DNA of 64,000 bases from Flaccisagitta enflata (taxonomy: Eukaryota > Chaetognatha > Sagittoidea > Aphragmophora), in assembly GCA_965153355.1 (NCBI GenBank), contig OZ231126.1, positions 80,228,001 through 80,292,000 of the forward strand. Reading direction: 5' to 3'. Positions 50,071 through 60,506 of the stretch are shown here, piece by piece (position 1 is the first letter of the stretch; each line of letters opens with the position of its first letter). Both the position numbers and the translations under genes were made by a program. The notes beneath the pieces were generated by a model. It was given only the letters and a program-made list of their open reading frames with translations, ran no database searches and had not been told where the DNA came from.

Positions 50071-51655
50071 TTACTCTGCATCCATATCATCATCCAAATC
50101 TTCCTCTTCTAAAATCAATGCACTTGCATTTGTGCAATCAGAGCCTTGACAGTGCCCACATGCAAGTGTGCATTTCATAGCATTTTTGGGGCAGCTGCAT
50201 CAAGCAGAACAGCAATCCTGAGTGCAGTCACAGTGAATGATCTTCAACAGCTCAGCTGAAGCAGGAGGAAGATCTGTGAGAATAGGAAAGTAGCCTGACT
50301 CATTGAGTTTCCAACCCCACACTTCCTCTTGCATTGTGCATTCAAGACTTTTCCACTGGCAAATTTGCAAATACACTTAACTCTGTTCTCAGTATCTGCT
50401 CAAGTGTAGTTCATTCAGTGATTGCTTCTTTTTCCCATTATACATCACCACCAAAGCAGTTTCACCAGCTGATTCAATAACTTCAGGAGTAGCAGAAAAA
50501 CTGTCCAATACTTTTGCTGCTTGCTGCAGGGTGGCATTAATTTTGAATTTCTTTAACACTGCTGCTTTGCCAATACCAAACAGCCTTGATGTCATATCAC
50601 ATCCTGAAAGAGCATGTAAAAAAAGGATGTGCTGGCAAACAAAAGGACCAGTGCTGCTCTTGCTGTTTTTTATATCCCACACACGTCTTTTTGCATTTTT
50701 CTTTGGCTCAGGGGCAAAAAAAAGATCCTTGCTTGTAATAATTGAGTGATGAAGCAATAAAACAAGCAAGTCAGTATCATCACCAACTAACACTGTATTT
50801 TGCTCATTGGCCATCTCAATTGCTTTTTGGGCAATCAAAACATCTGCATCTGATGAAGCATGGAAAACTTCACAACCAGCAGCTTGCAGGTTGTTGCCAA
50901 GTTGTTGAATGAAGTTTTGCTTATTCACAGAGTTGCTGAGAAAAATATCTTTGGAGACGCAAAGAACCATATCATTTGTGAATGACACAGTGGGTCCTTT
51001 CTTCCCTTTAGCCCTTTGTTTGTGAGCCATATCTTTGGTTGATGCAGCACTGTATCCATCAAAAACAACTACTGCCTTTCCATACTTTTTCAAAACATAT
51101 TGAGTGTAGCTATCAAGGATGCTAGAAAATGTAGCTCCAAGAGTCCAGGGAATGCGATGCAAAAGGGCTCCTCCATCAATAACATATTTTGCCTGCTTAG
51201 GGATTGCAACTTCTTTGTTTGAGATGCTGGTCCATAATGCATCAGCAAAATTTGCTTTTTGAGGTTCATGGAGGAAGTCACGGGATTCAGCCAAAGCTGG
51301 TGGGAGCTGACACAGTTCATAGTCAAAAGCATCATCAATGTGTCCATGCCCTGCTAGTGCTAATCTCTGAAAAAAAACTTGCCAATTTTCACAGAAGAGT
51401 TGGATGCATGAGTCACTGCTTGATCTTTCCTTTTGAAAGAGATTTCATCAACAGTTTTGCCTACTATTCCAGATACAATCTTTTTTCCCATTTCTTCTGC
51501 TTCCTCAACATTAACAGTGGCATGAGCATGGACTCCATTGGCAATATTACACAGCTCAGGCCCATACTCAAATGGATTTCTCTCTTTAAAAAAATCTCGG
51601 ACAAGGTTGGTTTCCTTCCAATCACATTCAATTCTAGAGGGACCAAAATCTGAAA
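50071..51655 (-). pseudogene. FEN1/PIN-like nuclease-domain protein, degraded
   Basis: The frame from about 51359 down to 50071 encodes a protein with D40 in VIDGGALLHRIPW, D79 in VVVFDGY, DAD at 149-151 and GDDTD at 171-175 (numbered from 51294), the acidic-motif layout of FEN1/PIN-type nucleases. HALSGCDMTSRLFGIGK follows at 227-243. The C-terminus is Cys-rich (IHCDCTQDCC, CTLACGHCQGSDC). These features match a widespread, mostly unnamed invertebrate protein family. Damage: three in-frame stops (50391-50389, 50379-50377, 50202-50200) and a frameshift in a T8 run near 51365-51372. The upstream part (51360-51649, other frame) has FKERNPF and ISFKRKDQAVT segments and begins after an acceptor-like TTTTTTCAG. 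Binding and reaction are inferred from family only. Confidence 0.7.
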
Positions 51656-51713
51656 AAAACATTTGAAAAAAACTCAAAAATGCCTGAAATGGTTGTAGGT
51701 ACCTGTTGCCTCA

Positions 51714-51903
51714 TTAAGGCCGGATACATGGTCACCTTAGTTGGGTGCGGGTTGGCAGGTACAGTGATGGAGAAGGTCACTGGGGCATTTGGGCAGGAGC
51801 AGTGAGCTCATAATGCTCAAAAACGCAAAAAAAGTAAAATGGGGACTGACTCGTGGACAGACGGTCAAAGCGGGGTGTAGAGTCTCGTAACATGAGACAA
51901 AAA
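51714..51903 (+). mobile_element. H-family copy inside copy D
   Basis: It starts TTAAGGCCGGATACATGGTC, then TTAGTTGGGTGCGGGTTGGC. The end has CAAAGCGGGGTGTAGAG and an imperfect hairpin AGTCTCGTAACATGAGAC then AAAAAA. It lies just upstream of the acceptor-like site of the pseudogene, so it may have entered a former intron. Confidence 0.75.
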
Positions 51904-52528
51904 AGTGGCAGATGATATATTATTCTCAAACATGTTAATTGTCAAAAATTCATTGTTACATTTACAGGATTGACAATGCAATAATAGTAGTGTGATAATG
52001 ATAAAGTACCATTTGTGTTTATTTCTTAGTATCTGTACAAATATAACAGTAATTCATTTTGAAGTGAAAAAATTTGTGTTCTTGCTCAATTGAAATTTAT
52101 CAGCCTGTACACATCTTTAAAAAAAATTGCATAGCTTGCCTCAAAGGTCACACCTCTTTTAGAACCATTGCCTCCATAAAAGAGGATGAAAAAGATGAGG
52201 AATACAATAAAGAGAGAATGAGGTCGAAATAGCTAACAATGCGACTTCGGTGAACAAATAGTTTCAATACATGAATGTAGGTGAATACATGAATATACTA
52301 CTTCATGTATGAAAGCAAGATTGATGCTGCTTGATACTAATTCTGTCACTCAATAGCTATACATTTTTTTTTAAATTAAATGTTTGCATGGTCAATCCAA
52401 CAACAGACCAGAGACATGACCCTCCAGAGGTGATAGACATAGAAATTGAATTTTTTTATATCTATTTTTCATCTTTTGGGGGTAACTGACTACCTTCTAC
52501 CACAAAATGTTTGGTTTTTTTTAACATA

Positions 52529-52704
52529 CAGTAGGACCCCGCCTCATCGGTCCCCTTGGGACTGAAGATTTTGCACCTTTATCTCAGGATAACCTTTAAA
52601 GAGAGGTGAAATCACATTAAAAACTATCATATGGGACCTCAGAATATTGACCTTTATTGATGGGGAACCTTTAAAAGCGGGGCTGTTATTGCGAGGTTCC
52701 ACTG
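52529..52704. mobile_element. CAGT-type TA-flanked MITE, copy 5
   Basis: It starts CAGTAGGACCCCGCCTCATC and ends TGCGAGGTTCCACTG. TA flanks both sides (52527-52528 and 52705-52706). It sits inside copy D, so it is younger than that insertion. Confidence 0.8.
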
Positions 52705-52847
52705 TAGTATGTCATGTACCTTTTTCCACCTTTTTTTTGTTTTGTTTTACAAAAATTTTCAATTTTTACTATGATTAAAGGTAAAGAAATCAAATGCGAA
52801 AATCGCGATTTTTCGCGATTTTTGCCTGTTTTTCCCGTTACAGAAAG

Positions 52848-53161
52848 TGTTCAAACCTGAGAGTTGCGGAAAAGAACTTTGAGGTAATAGTTGTTTTTCA
52901 TAAAATATACATCTTAATGGTTAGAAAACCACCTTCTTTTGCTTTGTGGGACTTTTTTCTAACTTTTTCCCTTTATTTTCCTATATTTACTTGACTAGCT
53001 AGGACTTGGGCTTTTAGGCTGGGATTTGGGCCTCAGACTGGGATTTGGACCTTGAGGCTGGAATTTGGGCCTCGAGGCTGGGATTTAAGGGGGAATACGC
53101 TGGAGAAAATTCCCCATATGTGTGAAAGCATAGGTCATCGACCCCTTTGAGGCTGCTGCCC
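52848..53161 (-). repeat. Right terminal inverted repeat of copy D
   Basis: It is the inverse of 49118-49525, with fewer minisatellite units. The 20-base block CCCATATGTGTGAAAGCATA is identical to the left arm. Confidence 0.85.
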
Positions 53162-53320
53162 TGCTTCCCCTTCAACTTCAAGCACAATCTACTTAGGCAG
53201 GGCACGGGTACCGCTGACCATCTAACTCTTTTGCGACTATTCAACATATCATCTTCTGAAGATATACCGGAATCGATGACATAATCATCTTCATTATTTC
53301 AAAGGCCATCATTTTAAACA

Positions 53321-53356
53321 AACATCATCATCATCATCATCATCATCATTATCATT

Positions 53357-53425
<69 letters not shown>

Positions 53426-53448
53426 GTCATCGTCATCATCATCATCAA

Positions 53449-53486
<38 letters not shown>
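53321..53486 (+). repeat. (ATC)n microsatellite
   Basis: Mostly pure, with ATT and GTC variants. Asp, Met and Ile frames are artefacts. Confidence 0.96.
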
Positions 53487-53487
<1 letters not shown>

Positions 53488-54122
53488 TGCGGAAGTACAT
53501 TGGGAACAAGTTCGAAATTCGAATTGTATCAATTACATAATGTGATGTCTTTTTTTTTCTCTAATTGATGCAAAGTCGCTCTGAGTTTAAAACTTTAAAA
53601 AAATTGAACTTAAGAATTTCGTTGTCATTCGATGTATAAATCGATATTGATAAATCATTCCAGCAAATTTACCTATCTGTCTCACTCGAATTTATCATGC
53701 ATTGAATTGACTCGCTGCTAAAGAGCTTTTATCGGGACGACAGAGCGAAAAATTTAACCGGCCAAAGTCCATAGTTATTCATATGCGAAATTCAAATGAA
53801 ACAAGTTTGATAGACAAACAATAGCTGCGTCCTGTGATCAGCATTCTTAAACATAAATCTTTTTGCATAAAGTGTAAAAACAGCTTTATGGGAAAGGGAA
53901 CGCACATTTTATTCCTAAAAAAAAGTGCCTCTTGTGAGGTTTTTAATTTAATGAAATGAACGCTTATAGATTGATTTTCTACTATGAACAAAAATAAGGA
54001 AAACCAAGAAAATATTAGCAAAGAATGTGTTTCAGTTGAAGAAAATTTGTTACTTGATCGAATAAAAAAAAAATCCAAATGTGGAAGCGGGAGGAACGGG
54101 GGCTAAAACCTCAAAAGAGGTA
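53487..54122. other. No gene recognised
   Basis: The 99-codon minus frame at 53779-54078 has no motif and AT-driven composition. Confidence 0.4.
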
Positions 54123-54695
54123 CAGTAGATGTTGTCTAGACTTGGAAAGACAGGGGAATTCCTTACAGGAAGACAAATAAACTTAAAAAGCTGATGTTTA
54201 GGACATAAGTTAATGAAAGGATGTTTTATTGCCTATGGGTGTTGGTTGCCATGGAAACACATTTTCATGTATTCACGCTAAAGTATCACTATTTTGAGAA
54301 ATTTTTTGATGGGACATTGTTTAGAATAAAATTTGCTACAATTTTCCCACAATATGTTCTGTAAGAATATCGCTCGTTTAGCGGTTGCTAGGGAGCATCA
54401 CATGGCTGTCACACATATCATGCTCCCTAGCAACCGCTAAATAAACGATATTCTTACAGAACATATTGTGGGAAAATTGTAGCAACTTTTGTTTTAAACA
54501 ATGTTCCCTCAAAAAATTTCTCAAAATATTGATACTATAGCTTGAATACATGGAAATGTGTTTCCATGGCAGCCAACACCCATAGGCAATACAGCATCCT
54601 TTTATTTGTGTATATTCAAAATATCAATCTCTCAAGTATATTTGTCCTCCTGTAATGAATTCGCCCGTATTTCCAAGTCTGGACGACATCTACTG
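54123..54695. mobile_element. CAGTAGATG foldback element, copy 3
   Basis: It starts CAGTAGATGTTGTCTAGAC and ends GACGACATCTACTG. TA flanks both sides (54121-54122 and 54696-54697). Nearly the whole 573 bp folds: GGGTGTTGGTTGCCATGG pairs with its inverse, and TGCTCCCTAGCAACCGC sits near the centre. No coding frame. Confidence 0.88.
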
Positions 54696-54779
54696 TACCT
54701 GACGGGAAATAGAATAGCAGCTCAAGAGATGCGAGGACGTGTGTGGGAGTGCGTTGACTGATTTTGAGAGAATGGGGGA

Positions 54780-54942
54780 CATACAATAATTAAGAATGAC
54801 TAATAATGACTAAAAATTCCCTAATATGACTGGAAACAATTTAAATGATAAAAAAAGTGAAGTTTGACGGACCAACAGATGGACGGACCATCGGATCGAC
54901 GGACAAAGCGGGTTGTAGAGTCGCGTGCACGCAACTTAAAAG
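54780..54942 (+). mobile_element. 3' part of an H-family copy
   Basis: A GACGGACCAACAGATGG tract, CAAAGCGGGTTGTAGAG and hairpin AGTCGCGTGCACGCAACT, then TAAAA. The 5' end is not found; the left limit given is approximate. Confidence 0.65.
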
Positions 54943-55224
54943 ACATTTGGAGTGAGAGAGAGATTCGATGGTCGAGAAAAATATCTTTTTCTATTTCATT
55001 TTATAGGAAGCGCAATTGTTTTTTTGCAGAATCTCTTTTGAAATTTTCGGTATCCAAAAAAAGAAAAAAAAGAAAAAGACGTCGAAACAAAAAAATAAAA
55101 AAAAATTTCAAAACTGATCGTTTTGAATGTCAAAGCAATGGGTACAACTTAAAAGTGTTGCGATAAAATCAAGGGACGCTTTAAAATGAAGCAAATTGAT
55201 GCGTGAACTAGGACAACAATATTA

Positions 55225-55375
55225 CAATTGAACTCCGTATTATTGGAAGGACCAACTAATTTTATCAATACAAAGCGGATATTTGTTAATGCCAATATAT
55301 AGATATGAAATAAATTGACATGTAGGAACCAAAATCTTATAACCGTTAATGGCGGACTTTCGTTACGTTCGTTTC
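55225..55375. mobile_element. CAGT-type MITE, truncated copy 6
   Basis: CAATTGAACTCCGTATTATT resembles the left end, and ACCGTTAATGGCGGACTTTC resembles the internal GTTATAGGCGGA block. The right terminus is missing. Confidence 0.45.
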
Positions 55376-55382
55376 TTTAATG

Positions 55383-55800
55383 TCACGGACCGACCGACTG
55401 ACCAATGGACCAACTGACAACTTCTAGAGTTACGTGCACCAGGCGTATATAAAGTTGAGCATTACCCCACGCCCCAGCGGGGGGGGGGGGGGGGGGAAAT
55501 AAAATCAAAGCATCTGGAGTTGGGGAAAAAAATCAAAAATTAAAAAAGAAGAAAAAAGAAAATTTTTGAAGATTTAACACTTTTTTTGGTAGTTCCAAAT
55601 GGTAGTCACTGATTACTACAACACATTTTAACACTATTTTAACCTATGATATACTGTTTTATTGCTTTGTTGGGAAGAAAATCATAGATTTTGCAATGCA
55701 ACACAATGCGTCGCGGGGAACAAAATCAAAGGCAGGGGGGGGGGAAATAAAATCAAAAGACGCTCAATTATATACACCCCTGACTTGCACGCAACTTAAA
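55383..55800 (+). mobile_element. 3' end of an H-family copy, split by a hAT-like insertion
   Basis: GGACCGACCGACTGACC, then ACTTCTAGAGTTACGTGCA, is followed after the insertion by TTGCACGCAACTTAAA. Removing the insert restores a hairpin of AGTTACGTGCA against TGCACGCAACT type. The 5' end of this copy is not found. Confidence 0.7.
55440..55782. mobile_element. hAT-like MITE, copy 2
   Basis: It starts CAGGCGTATATAAAG and ends AATTATATACACCCCTG. ACGTGCAC and ACTTGCAC form an 8-bp duplication with one mismatch. Internal blocks TACTGTTTTATTGCTTTG and AATCAAAGGCAGG are shared with 15930-16256. Confidence 0.82.
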
Positions 55801-56000
55801 TAACAAGTTCTTATCATTGAGCAAACTATAGCGTGGCGACGCGTCCGGGACGCGGGCCGCGGCGAAGGTCCACTACACGAGTCAACAACTTCAGACTCAC
55901 CTCATTTACCCTACTAGCTTAATCTCTCTTTTAATTCCCTCTCAATCACAGCAGGGTTCAGAAATACAAATCGTGATTAATGATCTCTTTATGTGAGAAT

Positions 56001-56271
<271 letters not shown>

Positions 56272-58036
56272 TGAGAGAGACAGAAGCGTGTACTCAGACA
56301 GATATGAGGGTGGGCAGGGTCAGGCTGGGGCTCATTTTTTCCCTACAACAAGTACTGGTATAGTGCAGACTCGGGGCAAGAAACATAGAACAGCCTTCAT
56401 CCAGATTCAAATAGGATAAAGATATCGCATTGAGTGAAAAAATTTTGGTCCTAGACTCAGATCACACTCGAAACTTCTTAGCTACCGTATCAATTTAGTC
56501 TGACTCGGGTTGAATTCATGAAACGATTTTTTTTTCTTTTCTGCTTTTTTTCGCAGAAATACCGATTTTCAGTTATAAATTACGCCCACGAGTTTCAACT
56601 GGCACTGTCTATGAGCGTCTATCTGACTGACGACTTGTGGTGAAAGAAAGTTGGCCGATTGGAAAATAGGAAGGCGATCGTCTCGTTTATTCCATAAAAA
56701 ATTTCAACAACTGAAGAGAGGGGAAAAAATGAAAGGGAAAGTGGGCGTTAATGGTGATCAGCAAACGCAAAAGATAACATGAAATCGAGATAGGACACAA
56801 TAAAGGACAGAAACAGCACATGACAACATGTTCATCTTCTTCAGAGCCCATGCCACCTGATAATACCTGCCCCTGCCCCGGCCCATCCCATTAAATTCAT
56901 CCATATCATCCCTATAGCAAGCTGATCGGGCAAGCGATAAAAACCATACTAAAATCCGGCGATAAAAATGCAAAAGGGCAAAAAGACAAAAATAACAGAC
57001 CGGAAGACAAGATAAAAACAACGTTAATAAAAGCAAAGACTGTCTATAAAACTTACTTTTAGGCACTTTTCGTTGGTTTCAACCCACAGTCTGTCGAAGT
57101 CAAACTAACGTTAATTGTCCGTTCATAAGTTTATCTGCAATAAAAAGATGAGAGATTATTGAAATTAGTGAATTTGGCAGCATTCAATCGATCACGAAAA
57201 TCAATCAATCACTTTAAGCAATGCAAAATAAATAAAATCAATCAATCCAAAATTGGATGATACGAAAGACGAGTTACGTATGTTTGCCTACGTAATAAAA
57301 ACAAATGGCACAAAATACAAGGCGCAACCATATGGTTACCCATCTAGCGTCCAATATAAAAAATGGCGAGAAACAAAAGACGCCGGCATTGAATAACAGG
57401 AAAAGAAGAAAAACCAAAAGCACGCAAAAGAAACAAATGCACTCATACTTAATAGACGGACGGACATACATTTCTAACATTCTGCCCCATTTTTGGAATT
57501 TCACGAATTTCAAAAATCCGACATCTAGTTTCCAGTCGGGGAAACCCTACTAAAAAACCGATACTACCTTCCTTAAAAAAAATTACATAGACACAGCCCC
57601 CCCCCCCCACCCCCCCGCATCCCCACCCCAACTATCAACAGATCGACGACTGCACGAATGATGATTCCCGTCCGGAAAGGATCCACCACCAGCAAATTTT
57701 CAACGATCACGATGACGCGGATGGAAACGAGGCGGCGACGAGGAGGTTGAGGCACCCGTTCTGAAAAGGTTAAGGGAAAGGGAAAGAGGGAACGGGCAGC
57801 AGGAGCACTCAAGCCTGGGATTTGACTTGAGAGTGGAAAATAATAAGTAGGGGCATACTACTAAAAACATATCATACGAAAGTATTCGTAATAAAGATTA
57901 AAAAGACCATGTCTAAAACAAACACAACAAAAATGTACATGTTCCAAGGAACCAAACAAAACAAGACAAAATTAAATAAATTACTAACTATATATAAAAA
58001 CGAATCTGTCAAGTAAAAGAAAAATTAGTAAGCATC
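56272..58036. other. No gene recognised over 1.7 kb
   Basis: It contains a C-run at 57597-57617 and ordinary sequence. Minus-strand frames at 56758-57066 and 57274-57513 show no domain. Part may belong to the 3' LTR of the BEL/Pao element, but with no second LTR copy it cannot be shown. Confidence 0.4.
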
Positions 58037-58510
58037 ATGGAACGACCACATCACCTGCGCCTTCTCCATTACAGAGACGAGCGGGTCATTCCGGGCTCCA
58101 ACATCTCGTCAACTCGTGGGCGAAAGGCGATGAATGATGTCGTCAACGGCGACCGCATCGAAAGGCGCAGGTGGAGCCGGATGCTGACGGGACATCTTGA
58201 CTCCGACGAACGACTTCAAGATGTAGACTGACTTCGCAGATGGAACAACGTCGTCAGCGGAAGCTTTGAAATGTTCGTTAACGCGAACTGATAATGATAA
58301 GAACGGATTTTGGCACAATCATATGTACATGTAGACAGAGCGAATGAATCAGTGTTTTTGATGTGTTAATGGAAATGGATAACATAATTGACAAGAGGAA
58401 AGATGAGAGCATGGATAATCAGAATCAAATATGAATAATAACAACTCTTTGTAAATATAACAAGTCAGAGTTTCAATCACTCATATCTATAGTTACTAAT
58501 GGACAGGCCC
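58037..58510 (-). other. Possible 3' LTR or 3' region of the BEL/Pao element
   Basis: It lies just downstream of pol. A candidate LTR start on the minus strand is TGTCCATTAGTAAC (58503 leftward). A GC-richer 70-codon frame at 58109-58318 has codon use like pol but no motif. The left boundary is unknown. Confidence 0.3.
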
Positions 58511-58513
58511 ATG

Positions 58514-58533
58514 CGCCTTTTTCTCTCTCTCTC
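58514..58533 (-). promoter_or_regulatory. Candidate polypurine tract
   Basis: On the minus strand a run of GAGAGAGAGAGAAAAAGG follows the pol stop by a few bases. Position and purine content fit the plus-strand priming site of an LTR retrotransposon. A chance (GA)n cannot be excluded. Confidence 0.45.
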
Positions 58534-58538
58534 AAAAC

Positions 58539-59577
58539 TTAGCGTTTTTTATGAATCCAATCCCAGCCGCAGAAGCTTATGCGGTCTTTCGTCACGATCT
58601 TTTCATCTTGGCGTCGAGAATAAGCCCTCCGGACATGGGCTGATGATCCTTCGACACCCATGATGCGTCCTAAACTCCAATTGTGACGAGGCAGCGTTTC
58701 GTCCATGACGACGACCATGTCGTCGACCGCAAAGTCTCTCTCGGATCTCGACCATTTGCTTCGCGCGTGAAGAAGCGACAAATATTCGACCCTCCACGAT
58801 TTCCAAAACGCATCCACACGCGATTGCGCACGCCTCCATTGAATCTTCGCTGAGTCGGCGTCAGAGTTGACGCCTTGTTGCGCCAGATCCAGAGAGGCGT
58901 TGCCGGATGTTGATGGATTGAGGATATGATTCGGTGTGAGGGCCTCAGAATCATTTGAATCATCACTGAGCGCTGTCAGAGGACGACGGTTGAGAATTCC
59001 TTCAACTTCGACGACAGCAGTTTTGAAGGCATCGACGTGAAGGATGGCGCCAATAGAGATGGAAGCAAAATGGCGCTTGAAGAGACCGATGACTAGATTA
59101 GTTCCACAGTCTAAAGTGAATCGGTTGATTCTTGGGCGCCTTGCTGCAAAGCGGATGATTGCATTTACCATCGCATCGGCTGACATATCCAATCCGGTCT
59201 CTGTAAAAACAGGTACAGGATTGATGCGATTTGATGGAAGATTAGCCATTCGCTGATTCGCGTTCTTTTTAAAGTTCTTCTGGCATCTGAAGCACGTGTT
59301 GACGACGCTCTTGACAGCCTGAAGACCTTCTGTAATCCACACAAATTGGCGTAATTGGCACAATGTATGCTCTGCACCCGCGTGAAAATCATTATGATGA
59401 TAATGGCGAATTAATGATTTCACATTCTCGTCTTTTGGCGGAAGGATGAAGGGAAATTTAGCGTCATGTGCGATATCGGCATTCTCCAATCGGCTGCCGA
59501 CGCGAAGGATGCCGTCGTCATCGACGAAAGGGTCCAACTTTAGCACCTCCTTGTTCTTGATGATAAAGTCACGACGG
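58539..59577 (-). pseudogene. BEL/Pao pol fragment: integrase region with internal deletions
   Basis: From the end of the RNase H-integrase linker (DPFVDDDGILRVGSRLENA) the frame enters the zinc-binding domain with His near 51 and 55 and CFRCQ Cys at 85 and 88 (numbered from 59546). The first catalytic Asp segment is reduced to ETGLDMSA. A second Asp appears in TLDCGTN, where the family has SDNGTNF. The segment with the catalytic Glu is missing before EVEGILNRRPLTALSDD. A DUF5641-like C-terminal domain follows (SRSERDFAVDDMVVVMDE, LPRHNWSLGRI). The integrase cannot be active as read. Confidence 0.85.
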
Positions 59578-60487
59578 CTTCCTGGCTTAAAGGTTTTCCC
59601 AACTCCAATTGTTCGAAAACGTCGGAATAATGTTGCCGCTGCATTGACTTGACGAGCTGTTTGCGCGCCTCCTCCAAGACGTCTTGCGTCACTTCCGGTT
59701 TAGGAAGAAGATTCTTTGCTGCAATTGGGCAAAGGTATGTCTTTTCCTCTAACATTTTGCCCGCTCTGATGTTTTCAAGGGAATCGCCCATCTCCTCTTG
59801 CGAGACGATTGGTGATGCAAAGTCATGGTAGAAGATGCGGTCGATGTTGCTGTTGAGGACGCGATTGTCGAGGATGCGATCGATGCTGTCATGGAGGACG
59901 TGATCATCCGTTGCGATGGCGTTGATCGATGCAAAATCTCGCCCCCTCTTCCCCGTTTTTCCACATACAGTCCAACCGAATAAACATCTGAAGCAAGTCA
60001 AGGATCCTGAAGGCCCTCGGCGGACTTCCTGAGCGACGGCGGCATCCGCATGCGCCGCTCCGATGATCATCATAACACCGCCTTCTGCCTCTGGAAACTT
60101 TATATCTCTGATGTGAGGTTGGTCGGATAGGTCGCGGAGAAAAGGAGGAATGTCGCGTTCACTCGTCAACAAATCACCCACCAACGCGTTGTTGATGTCG
60201 ACGACATATTCCTCGTCGACCGACTTCATGGTGAATGATGCGATGAAACGATCCTCAACAACATGATTTCCCACCGTAACCACCGTCATTTGCACTGTTT
60301 TTGTCGGAATCAGAAGACTGCGAATAACATTGGTACTGATCACGTCGCGATCAGCGCCTGAGTCGATCATAGCGTATATCGTCCTCTGCACACCCGAAGA
60401 ATTGTTTATGATAGTCACTGGAACAATCGGACGGACAACGTCGTCGAATGAAGAGACGGACCGCGGCGTTGCCGTCGCCGCCAGTCA
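59578..60487 (-). pseudogene. BEL/Pao pol fragment: aspartic protease and RT linker
   Basis: The retropepsin motif AMIDSGADRDVIST lies about 18 residues after the point numbered from 60418, with strands IYAMI before it. The chain continues through GPSGSLTCFRC and a linker ending EQLELGKPLSQEA. There the frame joins sequence encoding SRRDFIIKNKEVLKL, so the reverse transcriptase and RNase H that should lie between are deleted near 59577. The frame opens after a TGA near 60487, in a different phase from gag. Confidence 0.85.
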
Positions 60488-60506
60488 TGCCGTGCGTTCG
60501 AAGAGA

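Larger units (their letters stand above)
49118..53220 (+). mobile_element. Large G-family element with long inverted repeats and a nuclease pseudogene (copy D)
   Basis: The left end GGGCAGCGGCCCCGAAGG and the right inverse ending GGCTGCTGCCC (53161) open long terminal inverted repeats (about 49118-49525 and 52848-53161). Beyond the right repeat is the family tail, with AGGCAGGGCACGGGTACCGC. The ~3.3-kb interior carries a minus-strand pseudogene for a FEN1/PIN-like protein, one H copy and one CAGT MITE. Copies A, B and C share the tips, the minisatellite type and the tail but not the gene, so they look like non-autonomous relatives. No DDE transposase or Rep/helicase is visible. Confidence 0.7.

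Noticed and set aside
53779-54078. 99-codon minus-strand gene
   Set aside because: Composition follows local AT content, with no recognisable motif.
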